Assembly (NCBI GenBank): GCA_001598975.1
Contig: BBXU01002209.1
Coordinates: 1 to 64,000 of the forward strand
Reading direction: 5' to 3'
DNA: 64,000 nucleotides
From: Parachlorella kessleri
Taxonomy: Eukaryota; Chlorophyta; Trebouxiophyceae; Chlorellales; Chlorellaceae
A program made the position numbers and the translations under genes. Of this stretch, positions 13,101 through 23,522 are shown piece by piece. Each line of letters begins with the position of its first letter. Positions within the stretch are counted from its first letter, which is position 1. The notes under the pieces are model-generated. The model was not told the origin of the DNA and searched no databases. It saw only the letters and a program-made list of their open reading frames with translations.

Positions 13101-16100
13101 GCATGCAGCTGCTTACATGCTTGTTGGAAAGCCATGTGACATCTATGCAGCGCTTGAGCGGGAGGCTGAAGGGTGATTCCCACCTGACCCAAGCATACAG
13201 CGATCTACACAATCTACACAATAACCATGTAGTGAGGGCTAAACCCCCTGTGATTTTCACCACCACCTGCGTGCAGACTGCCTGGAGGGTGTGATTGAGC
13301 TGGATGCTGCCTGCAAGGTGAAGAAGGTCAACTCTGAAGCAGCTCTGCTGCTTGGCACGCCGTCCAGCAGCCTGGTGGGAGAGCGCATCCAGACGGTGGG
13401 TGTGGGCAGCAGATCATTGAACCATAGGCTAAATTCCATGGACAACAGAGCTGGGTGTCCGATGCTCTTTGTGGTGTCTGCATGGCAGGGAACTGTGATG
13501 CCTTTTGAAGGGTGACAGGCCTGGCATGTGAGCCTGAGGGCCTGGCGAGTACCACTGACAGTGCATGGGAAAGTACCTACCCTTGTGCAGGTGCTGCCCA
13601 AAGTGTGCCCAAGCGGCCGCACAACCGAGCTCCTGACAGTGCACGGCCAGCGTGGGGGTTCAAAGCAGAGGGTTGGTGCTCCACACTTGGCAGATGGAGT
13701 GCACCCCGACAAGCACCTCTTGCAAGTCAGCTTGCAGGCGGCGGAGAGCACAGAACGGCCTGGCCGGTGAGCCCCATAGTTGTGTTTGGGTGGCATTGCT
13801 TGTGGCTGGTGCAGAGCTGGGCCTTGCCTCATTGCAGGCTGCTCCTGTCAACTAAGTCATGCCAAGGGGCTACAAAGTGTGGTTGTCGGTTGAATCTTTG
13901 TGCAGATACGTGGTACGCATCATCGTGCCCAAGCCTATTTCTGCCTACAGCACCATCAACCGCCCTGGGACTACCGCGCCCGGGGTGGAGGGAGGTGTGA
14001 AAGCGCCAGAGATCACCTGTGTGCCAATCCAAGGCCCTGTATTTGTTTTTGATTACTGCTCACAGGCAGCTATGCTACAGGCGGTATCCATTCCCGTCGA
14101 ACATTTGTGCCATTGCAGCTGCCATCGGCCGGCACTGTCTGGTGTGCTCTTCCCGAATAATGTCATTCTGGTATGAAGTGCATGATCAGTCCCATATGAA
14201 TGGTGTCACCAATCAGCCTGGAGACTGCCCAACATATGACAATGCTTTTCTGTTTGCAGGTACATCATGTATTGAAGGTCCGCAGCCTGGTCTTGCAGGT
14301 AGCCTCCGCAGCTTCTTTACAGCCGGAGGCACCGCAATCCGCCAGGGTGCTGGTGAAGCCTGCCCCTTTACTTCTGGCGCCGGTTCAGCGAGCGGTACAC
14401 TGTCTGCCGCGCCACATTCTGCAACAAACCCTGGCATGATTGCGCTGGGTAGCACTCTCGGGAAGGCGGCACCAGCAGCACCCCCTTCTCAGGCTGTCAC
14501 AGCCAGCGGCTGCCCGTTTGGCTTTGGCAGCGAGACAGGCGGCAGCAGGGAGGCATCGTTTGCAGCAGCAGTCAGGTCACGCCCTGCTACAGGTCCAAGC
14601 GCATGTCCCATCATCCTCAATCCGGAAGGTGAGAACCTGCACTTCCAAATAATGAAGGTCCATGTTTACACAATGGGGTTGCTGGGAGTCCCTGCGGATT
14701 TGCAGTAACTGGGGACTCGATTGTTTTTAGAGCTGACAAGTGACGCTACATGGATGGTATTTCCACTTCAGACTGGGTTGCAACCCTGCTGCTGCAGAGG
14801 TGCTGTCCTCGCTGTCCTTCCCTCCTGCCAGCCGCTTCGCCATACAGAAGGCTCACATGGAGGAAAGGGCTCGACGTGCGTCAGCCCAGACCGACAGCAC
14901 CGAAGCAGCAGCTGCTGCACTTACCTCGGCTGCTTTTGCTGCGGCTGTTCAAGCCAACGATCCGCCCCTCCTGGGTCCCAGTGGAAAGGACGCAGGCAAT
15001 GACCACGCCACTATCCAGGGTAAGACAGGGGTGACTGTACCAGGTGATGCATCGATGACCACGCACAGTACGGAGTGTTTTGCCAACAGATGGGGCACTA
15101 ACTACTCCTCTGCAGTGAAGCTGCTGCTGAGTTTTGTCTGGAGCTGGCAGCAAAATCCTGCTGCAGGGACAGCCAGCTCACAAGCTGCAACTGATTTATA
15201 TCGTACTACTCACAGCGGTGAAGTATGTCTTTTGAAACAAGTAGCTCTCGCTGCCCCTGAGGAACTTACATTTTTTGCTGCCTCACTGCTATACAGATCC
15301 TCAGCCTCATGCAGCAGGGGTGGAAAAGAGCAACCTCCAGCCTAAGCAGGCAGCGCTTCTTAAAGCCGCAGCGGCGCCTACTCCTGACGCTGCAGCAGAT
15401 AAATGTATGCTGAGATGCAGTGCTTGCTGCACGCCGGAATTGAGGATGAAGCTTAGTTTATTTTTAACCTGCTCCCTCACTTGTCACGCACCCGTTAGAT
15501 GGTAATGCTACCACCACTGACTACTAGAAGGCTAGGCTCTGCAGATGATGGCCAGGCAGCCGACTCCTCGGAGGGCCATACTGCGCTGCGCAGCATGACA
15601 GCATCTGATGAGGTACCTCGTCTCTCCGTGTCTATTGAGGTGCCCAAGCAGCAACAGTGGGCAGTGTTCTGACGTGCTGGCAGATGTGGCTCCTCTTAGC
15701 AGGACTGCCGCACATTAGCTGACCTGCATGCCGAGCCTCTGGTGGTGAGGCAGGTATGAGTCCCGACATGGAAAGCAGGGTAGCAAAAGATGTGTTGCCC
15801 CGTCTCCAGGACGGGGGAGGTGGCGGTGGCGATGGGGAGGTGGACCCAGCAGAGCTGGCAGCCAAGATGGACGGCGTGCGGGCATGGTTAGATGCTACAT
15901 CAGCCCTTCCTCAAGAGGAGCCTGGAACAGAAGGTGAGCTGTCTTTGAAGGCAAATGTGACCCAGGCCTACCCACAGGGAAATGCGTGGGTGTGGGCTTC
16001 CTATAAAGAGCTCCGTATAGGCTTAGCTTTGGCAAACCTTGGCAGCGTAAGCAGGGCACTCCCTGCAGCCCTGCAGGGTGTCAAGCAGCGTTTGCGATCA

Positions 16101-19100
16101 CCATGACCTTCCTCGCCCCTCATTGGGAGGTGGTTTGGTCACTGCTTTGTCTTAGCTAGACTGTCGGATGTTGCAGTACGTGATGCTGTTGGGCCCAGGG
16201 CCTTGAGGAAGCTGGCATCCTTTGCCTCCTCGGGATATGGGCGAGCAGCAGTGCCCCAGGAGCCGGCTGGGCACATGGCCGAGGCCCCAGTCGCTGCAGA
16301 AGGGCTTGCACAGCCTGCCCAACCTGGTGACCGTGCTACAGTAGAAACCAGCAGCATGGGAGGGTCTGACACTGGCAGCCAGGTGAATGGCGTGGCCTCT
16401 ATGCAGGGCCTGCGGGTAGGTCACGAGCACCCTGTGCAGCGGAAAGTGTTGCCTGTGAAATTCTGAAATGCAGCATCACCAGGTAACAGGGCAGCGACCT
16501 TTTCAATGTTGCCCCTTTGACATCTCCAGATGGCAGGCGACGCCGACATGTGCGCGTACCTGCCGCGTCTGCGGCGCTTCAAGAAGGCGTATAGGCTGCT
16601 TAACAGTGTGTCGGCGCGGCAAGCCATCAACAAGCTGCGGGTGAGGCCGGGACCTGCCAGGTGATGCGGATTACTCGCTGGAAGCTGTTGCGAGTGGAGC
16701 AGAGGGTTACTGTTGCAGGGCGGCAGTCTGCGCTACAAATGGGACAACAGAGCGCAAGGTGTGAATGGGGCAGTCCTATAGCTGAGAACCTTGGGCAGGT
16801 TAGCCCTGGGTTACCACTGCAAGTCACAGCCTGCGACATGTGAACTTTTTCAGAATGTTGCTTGCTGCCCCCCCACAGATTCACCTGCGGCTGGTGCTCC
16901 TGCTGCTCGTTGGTGCTCATCTCGCTTTCTTTGTCACCGCGCTGGTCACAGTCAATTCCAGCTTAAGCTATATTAACAATGTGGACAAAGCTGGTGAGGC
17001 AGGGACCCTGCGTGCATCTCAGAAGTGCTCTAAGCTATAATGAACCTGCAGCTTGTGCTGTGTTTAACTCGTCAAAGATACACATATCAGCGGTACAAGT
17101 GTGCATTGCAGGCACTGGTGCGAGGAATGCGATTGACGCCTGCACCTACCTGCGCGCTATCCAGGTTTGACACTGTTCCTGTTGCTTGCCCCTGGGAAGC
17201 TTGCTTGTTCTATGCACTCGCCCTGTGTACCTATCAGCGCCAATCTCAGTCTGCGACCGCCCCCTCCCTCATAGAACATGGTTAAGCTCAAAGTCGTGGT
17301 CCCCATTCCCTGCAGGGCGCCTCTAAAGAGGTTCAAATGTTCGGCCACACCGTTGGTTTCCCACCCCCTCAGATGCTCGGTGAGGCTCGAAGCTGCAGCA
17401 GCACAGAATGGCTGCTGCTCAGTAGGGCCCATGATGGCACTGTATTATGGAGGCGTCTGTAGACTGCTGTGTGTAAGGTTGCAATCGGCTTGACCACCGC
17501 GAACGCTGAGGGATGTGACCGGTTTCTCACTGATTATCAGTCATGCCTCCACCGGCTGCCATGCTACATGCTCACTTGGAGATACTCGACGAAATCAACT
17601 GTACTGGGGCTTATTTTGGTTCATGGACTGTAGCCAACGTCATGTTGAAGCTAGCACTGGAACTGGAAGCGACTCAAGATGAAATCTACTTTGCGAGTAA
17701 GGCTTTCCCCTTGTACTCACGCTAGCATGCTCCGGGCTGTGTCAAGCGTGCCATAGCCTGAGGCTTGGATTGCGCATCCACGTAGAATGACGTCTGCCTC
17801 GAGTTGCTGCAGAGGGCAGCGCAGCTGCAGCTACCACAGCAGCATATGATGGCACTATGCTCAACATGTCAGTGGTGAGTTTGCCTTCCATGGTGCCTTG
17901 CCCCCATACCTGGTAATAGGAGTCGCTCCCTCTTGTGTTACTCCGCCAGCTCCGGCTGCATGAGTACGTAACCCCTAGGAGTGCTGTGCCTTTTGCAGTA
18001 CCTAGACGTGAAGCCCCAACCCTTCAGTGTGGTAACTCAAATGACCCTCTGGGACTCGGTCCAGCGCCTGATCAATTCCTTCAAGGACGTGGCAGGTGGG
18101 CTGCAAGGGACTACCCAGCTGGTGCCGATCTGCATCAATCTGCCATGACTCTTGCTGCCAGCAGCAATTGGGCGGCTAGGCGGTTTGGCTGTCCACTTAG
18201 GCAACTCACCAACATTAGTTTAAGGGAAGAGGCCAGTATTTTGGTCGGTTGTCAGACTGCATGGATATAAAGCCTTGCTTGCAATGAGAGAGTCATGGGA
18301 AGTGTGATATGCGTCATTGATGCAAACCCCAGTGGTCCCGTCGTGCCAGGCAACTCCCTGATGCAACTCTTACAATGTCATGGCCTTGCAGCCATGACCC
18401 AGGAGGAATGGTTTAACCTGGACAGCAGCTTCAGCTTCAGGTTTGCCATGGAGAACTCTCCAGAAGGCATTTCTGAAGAGCTGATTAAGGTCATGGATAT
18501 GGAGGTAAGAAGTTGCTGCTAGCCAAGTTGCATCGTGCCCCAACAACCAGCTTCAACCTTTAGCCATTGCAGCCAGCTGGGCCTGTCAAGCGTCCGAGCT
18601 TGATAGCTAATTGCCTTTGAGTCTCTGACACTAGTAACTGGTGGCGTCCTCAGCCGTAGTGCTCACTAGAAGAGGCTCATGCAAAGCCGTGGACGGGCGC
18701 ACAGGTGCTGAGTCACGCCTCGGCTCGCTGGTGCTTCTTTTGCAGACGTGGCTGGCAGTGGAGAAACTGAACCAACTGTGTACGGTGACTTGGATCCTTC
18801 TGGGGGTCGAGGCGGGCTTGGTAATACCGATTGGCATTATCTACCTGATCAGGTGGGGTGGCCTGGTTCAAGGCGCTGAGGTGATGATGCACACTCCCTA
18901 CAGGAAGTTTGCGGCCAGGGCACTCTGTGCGGCTCCGCACAGAGTGCACTCCTAAGCACCGGCTGCTTGGTGCCAGTTTGGTAACCCCCCCCCCCCCCCC
19001 CCCTCAACATGAACTTCTGCTTTGTGCAGGCTACTGTACCAAGTTGCCATCGAGCGCTTCAATCTATTCTCTATTTTCTTCTTCATCCCTAGGCCAGCCG

Positions 19101-22100
19101 TGATGGCGCTAGCTAGGTGAGGCCTTGGCATGCCCAAGGTACACATTGTGGCATGTATCAAAGCCAAGGCTCCATGTTGCCTGACTTGCCGCGCCAACAA
19201 CCCCTGCACTTGCCAGAGATTTACAAGGAGCCATCATTGTTCGTAGCCATACCAACTGCAGGGCGGAGATAATGGTGGATGAATTTGACGACTCAGATGA
19301 TGATGAAGCGGAGTTAGTGGCAGATCCTGCGGGGGGCACTGGGCCGGTGACAAACATCAAGAATGCCAAAGTGTCTGCACAGAGGGCCACACAAGTGAGG
19401 ACTGCAGCATATTCCCTCCTCCACAGCTTGTAGCAAGAACTCTGTTGTGATGTGCACTGTTGGTTGCCGTGGACTGACCTGTTAAGTGCCATTGCCTGGA
19501 CGGAAGTGTGCTCCCCAAGAGCCCGTGCACCCTTTGCACCCACCTTGCATGCGGGCCCCATAACTACATGTGACTGCACCGCAGAGTCGCCTGGCCATTA
19601 GCGGGCGCTCCCTGGCATGGCTGCTGTTGCCGTTCGGTTTCTGGTTTGCAGCGGTATTTGTGCTCTGGGGACTCCAACATATGTGGATTGCCTCCTCCGT
19701 CGATCGGATCGCGTCGCTGGACCTCTCTGAAAGGCAAGTCTAGCCCTTGCCGGCCACATGACACAGGCGGCCTTGCATCTCCCTCTTTTGCCCTTTCTGT
19801 GTTATTGCTGCCCTCCCGCATGAGATGGCCATGCAGCCAAGGGCAGGTTGGCTTGTGAATGCAGGGTGTACATACATATGTCACGGTAAGCCCTTCTCTT
19901 CGCTCGATGCAACGTAAAGTGCCTGCTGTACACAAGAACTCTGCGCTGCCCTGCAGAACGCGTAGCCTGACTAGTTGCTCTGTGCTCGAGTCGCATCTGG
20001 TTTGCAATCAATGCCATGCGCGCGACTTGTGCTTTTAGGGTGTTCTTCTTTGGCGAAGAGCTTGGTGCCACTGCTTCTTTCATTTACAATAACACCGACA
20101 CCGCGGAGACGCTCCACTACCGTGCCAAGCTGGTGGGTACACTGAGCCCTGCAGCTGTGCTACTCTGTGGTGTGGCGCAGCAGACTCTCCCTAATTTTGT
20201 CAGCAACGTGGTTGCCAGCATATGTCGTCAATGTTCTGCCTAAGCTCCGCAACAGACGCAAGCCTGCGTCGCAAGCCTCAAGCAGCGTTGCCGGGCATGC
20301 CCAGGGACTTGTGTTGGTTTCGCCTGTGTGCAGATTGAAACTGTCACAGATGCCCAGGGCCAGTATGATTTGCTGTTGTATGGTGAGAACAGCCCTTACA
20401 GGTGCGCCTTGGTTTGGCATGTCCTGGCTTCTTGGCATGCTTATCAAGCCCTTGAGCTATATAGTGTGTGTTTTCTCGCTGCTGGACCTGGCGTGGAGTG
20501 AATAACATGAATAAGGTCCTCTGGTACCCGCAGGAATCTGGACGACAGCCTGGACGAGGTGAGTAGTTGCAGACACATCCCAGGGCTCCAGGTGCCGCTC
20601 CCAAACCCCAAACTTCAATTCAATGTATACCATAGGTTGTGGCCTTGTTCTGTGTCCCTAAAGGGCTTGGGGTGGGTTGCCAATGCGGTTGGCACCAGTG
20701 CTCAACCCGGTCGCCTCGCTTGTGGCTGGTTGGGGGATGGGCATGACCCCTTGTGGTCCCTTGCAGGCGAAGTCTCGCTACCCAGGCTTGCAGTTTAAGG
20801 GCACTCTGTTTAACAGCGTGCCGCTCAACAAACTGCTCTACAAGAAGGGCTGCTTGAGGTGATGTTCTTGGAGCTTCTGCGTGGTTGTGGGCATGGTATA
20901 CTCTTGCTAGCCTTGGTACTTCCTGGGGACTCATGCCATATACAAGTGTTGATGTTTGGCGAGGTTCGTGTACTCTCATGTGGACCTAAGCTGAGCAGGG
21001 AGGAGGCAGCATCCAAGGAGGGTTTTCTGGCTTCTCTGGACCTAACCGTAGCTAGACTAGGTGGTGGAACCGAGGTTCTTGGTGCTGTGCAGGGCGGACC
21101 AGTCAACCTGTTACACCAAGGACAGCATTTACTACTGGACAACAAACATGGGGCTTCACACTTTGACGAACTACTACCTGGAGCAGGCCCTTTGGCTAGC
21201 TCAGACCCCACCCTTGGCCATCAAAATTTCCAACCCCGCCCTTTACTACTTGAGTAAGTCTTTCGGCTCTCCTGCTAAATGCTCTGTGTATTTAGGAGTT
21301 TCGTTATGCCAACCTGCCTGCAGTCCTATCCTTGGCTGACATAATGCCCCCCTCTGCCCCTGATTCGCAGTTTATGCGAATCAAGACCTGGGGGACGGAT
21401 GGGCACAGTCAAATGGCATTTTCATGTGTAAGTCTCCGCTGAAGCGAAGCACACAGGCTTGTATGGCGAGATACACATTTCGTTGTGTGATACATTGCTT
21501 TGGTTGCAATCATTATCTTGAGTGCTTTGCTGACTGTGTGGCTTACACGTACATAAGCAGCCATACCAGCTATGGTGAGAGTTCTAGTATCTATAGGTCT
21601 CGCTAGCTGCATACGCCGTCGACAGGCCACTCATAAACAATGCCTGGACCGTAGACTGGGTGCAGATCTGGCGAACTTCAACTATGTCAGAGCGCTGCAA
21701 GGGGTAGTGCTGGCCATTGCACTGGTTGGGCCCCTGGCCTTCCTCTATTTCATGGCGGGCCCGGTGAGCTTGTGGCACGGCCTCGTACATCAGTCTACTG
21801 ACTTGCCGATAGCATACAGGTTCTGCTAGCCTGCCACCATTGCATCATGTGGTACCGGTGCCTCCTCCCCTCCTTTGCTTGTCTCCTGCTGCCCATGGCA
21901 AGCTGCAGCAATGAGCAGGCACTAGCTTTTAGAGAAATTCGCAACCTCTGCCTTCTTCTTCTGCTGCAGTATATTCAGCTGACGCTGCTGGAGTCGCGCA
22001 AGGTGGCGGAGGTGCTGTCATACCTGCCACCGAGTGAGCAGAGGAGGGGCACCCGTGTACAGCATACCATGCTTTCACAAAGGGGGGCGGCAGGGGAACT

Positions 22101-22390
22101 TTGCGCTGGCTAATGCGAAGCAGCCCAATGCAAGCGGTTGCGTTTCGTGACATCAAGTTACAAAACGGCAACACGTGATGTGCTGGCAGGGCAAAGCATG
22201 GTATCCTAGGCATGCTAAACCCATGTTGGGCTTGGGAGCAATTTTTAGCCGACGTGCTGTGGTTGCAGGCGTGGACATTGCCTCTCTCCTGGAGAATGCC
22301 AACGTCAACATGGGTAGTAATAACCCTGGCAGCAAGGGGTCCGGCGAGCGTACAGCCAGAGAGTCAGTGGACCAGGAAGCGGGGGACTAA
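4104..22390 (+). CDS. tmcB: tmcB-like multipass membrane protein with tandem PAS domains (many exons)
   Basis: A very large gene of the tiny-macrocysts-protein-B-like family, common in green algae as long PAS-domain membrane proteins whose function is mostly unknown. ATG 4104 opens exon 1 (4104-4241, 46 codons). Exons 4423-4583, 4829-4999 and one starting near 5216 follow in phase and encode the first membrane helices (motifs SFFSYIYFMYEGRR, WRFYKRLLLSN). A soluble helical region follows (about 6990-9187), then PAS-like units from 9343 with DAVILINSEGLIQHINNPAL and, after splicing, the family motif LMPAPFSQQHD. Linkers rich in Ala/Gly/Pro (14270-16420) lead to a second membrane region (16879-21762). 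The last in-phase exons encode YIQLTLLESRKVAEVL and VDIASLLENANVNMG, and the stop is at 22388-22390. The family is clear; several exon edges between 5340 and 6950 and between 17000 and 18740 are not resolved. Confidence 0.85.
5707..5756. repeat. Perfect 15-bp inverted repeat with 20-base loop
   Basis: TCTAGCTCAGGCAAG (5707-5721) is exactly reverse-complemented at 5742-5756 (CTTGCCTGAGCTAGA). The left arm contains CAG|GCAAGT, which matches the consensus of a GC-type splice donor and sits at the end of a probable coding segment of the tmcB-like gene. Confidence 0.85.
5793..5816. repeat. C-rich inverted repeat (hairpin-capable)
   Basis: GCTGGCCCC at 5793-5801 pairs with GGGGCCAGC at 5808-5816 across a short C run, inside the tmcB-like gene in probable intron sequence. 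Confidence 0.7.
9343..13700 (+). other. tmcB: tmcB-like gene: tandem PAS-like units
   Basis: The first unit starts at exon 9343-9419 (DAVILINSEGLIQHINNPAL), which joins in phase to exons carrying YRKGELEGSNIS, ALMPAPFSQQHD and YLHNFMTTRQKHILDATREV, then PIDLCVTPI and FLGVIKQLDDNSK. That is a full PAS core with the family-specific MPxPFxxQHD segment. A second unit (about 10540-11080) has AIICINRGFSNLLAHQSA and VVGRPIAEL. A third (11230-11880) has GLITVNRATGR, then ITYANISFCEFVGVPADQL and MAEPHAMLHQRWIKG. A fourth (12380-12720) has LTVALDGTITSHTG. A fifth (13277-13400) has GVIELDAACKVKKVNSEA. The first three are convincing PAS folds; the last two are divergent. No cofactor-binding Cys typical of LOV domains was noticed, so the ligand is unknown. 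Confidence 0.7.
16879..21762 (+). other. tmcB: tmcB-like gene: C-terminal membrane region and acidic loop
   Basis: Exon 16879-16993 encodes the span LRLVLLLLVGAHLAFFVTAL. Later exons encode TVTWILLGVEAGLVIPIGII (about 18746-18852), a helix with FNLFSIFFFIP (19030-19117), an acidic cytoplasmic-type segment EFDDSDDDEAEL (near 19280), WLLLPFGFWFAAVFVLWGLQ (near 19618-19680) and finally GVVLAIALVGPLAFLYFMAG (21624-21762). Between the last two spans lies a long loop (19870-21430) with conserved-looking text such as KGTLFNSVPLNKLLYKKG and DSIYYWTTNMGLHTLTNYY. This fits the usual tmcB-like C-terminal layout of two spans around a large extracytoplasmic loop. Confidence 0.65.
18920..18947. repeat. Perfect 13-bp inverted repeat with 2-base loop, in an intron
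   Basis: GCACTCTGTGCGG (18920-18932) is followed after CT by its exact reverse complement (18935-18947). It lies in the intron of the tmcB-like gene between the exon ending YLIR (about 18852) and the exon starting near 19030. The same intron carries an uninterrupted run of about 17 C residues near 18987-19003. Confidence 0.85.
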
Positions 22391-23522
22391 CAACAACCGA
22401 AGCGAGACACGGCTGGGAGTAAGGGATTGGCGTTTAAGTATTTCATACACATGGTGGGCAACAGGTACTGAAAGTTCAGGAGACGGAGGCCGACTTGCTT
22501 GAAAGCAACGGTGCAGTGGCCGCTGTCAGCTACGAGGCGACGATGGCCGTTGAGGACGTTCCCATCCTCCACACTTTCCACTGTCGTGTTCTTTCTTTTG
22601 TTGCAGAGGGTCACTCCTATCGTTCACAGAAAGTCATCTCCTTCAGTATGCTAGCCCGAGCTAGCTCAGCTCGCCCCATGACTTGTCTCGTATTGCCAGC
22701 CAAATTTCCTAGCTCATGCAGACCTGGCTGGCGTAAGGAATACTACTAGTACTCCTATTCTTGCAAATTAGCTGTTGAAATGGTTTCAGGCACTGCCCTC
22801 CAGGGGACGCTGTGATACCCCGCGGTCATAATCCCACTGTTCCATAATCTGGCATGATCATGGCATGCTTGGGCCAAGTGTTTTCCATATCAGAACTAGA
22901 CACAGTGGTCGCATCACACAACAATCACACTCAGGCTGTGCTTCCTCGCCTACGGGGAGTAGACGTGGGATCACTCAGGCACTCCAACACTGTAGTTTGT
23001 ACTGGGCAACGGACCAGGGGCTGATGACAAGACTGTTGGCCCAAGGGACTCAGACGACGGGATTTGCTGTTCACAGAAGCACCGGCAACAGTAGGAGGAC
23101 TGTGGGGCAGCAGGCGCACATGATCTAGCTATGCTTGGTAATCCTAGGCTCCCTACAGTTGAGAGCAGCGGGTCAAGGCAGCGCCAAAACATCCATTACC
23201 GTGACGGCACAGACGCCATTTCGGCCATGAAGCTGACCCAGTGGGCACAAGCGCCTTGTCGCTCGATTAGTTTCAGGCTAGGTGTAAGGGGCATGGACCT
23301 GTCCATCGAATCATAACTGCAAATCCAAAAAAAGAATAGACAGCCTGGCCAGCTGTCAAATAAGTGACTCATGCGTGACTTGCACATGACTCGAGATGAC
23401 TCGACTCTTTACCCGTACCTTACCCGGTAACATACCCGCAATCCGCGAATTCCCTTTTGATTCTCTTGCTCCAGACTTCGAATGTCGTTTGGTTCAAGCT
23501 TGCACCTAGGTTTTGCTGCGAG
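22391..23522. other. Spacer: probable 3' UTR of tmcB-like gene and 5' region of coiled-coil gene
   Basis: No gene supported. A TGTAA motif at 23283-23287 could be the poly(A) signal of the upstream gene, implying a 3' untranslated region of about 900 bases. An open stretch near 22470-22570 (LKVQETEADLLESNGAV) could be a further exon of the tmcB-like gene if the intron-like site at 22315 is used, but the simple stop at 22390 is preferred. Confidence 0.4.

Noticed and set aside
14019..14708. 229-codon plus-strand frame read as a separate gene
   Set aside because: Its Ala/Ser/Gly-rich middle fits as linker exons of the tmcB-like gene with GT-AG edges, and the outer parts lie in introns.
18987..19003. 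C homopolymer as a regulatory element
   Set aside because: It lies in an intron and could be a simple mutation or assembly artefact. It is kept only as part of the intron observation.
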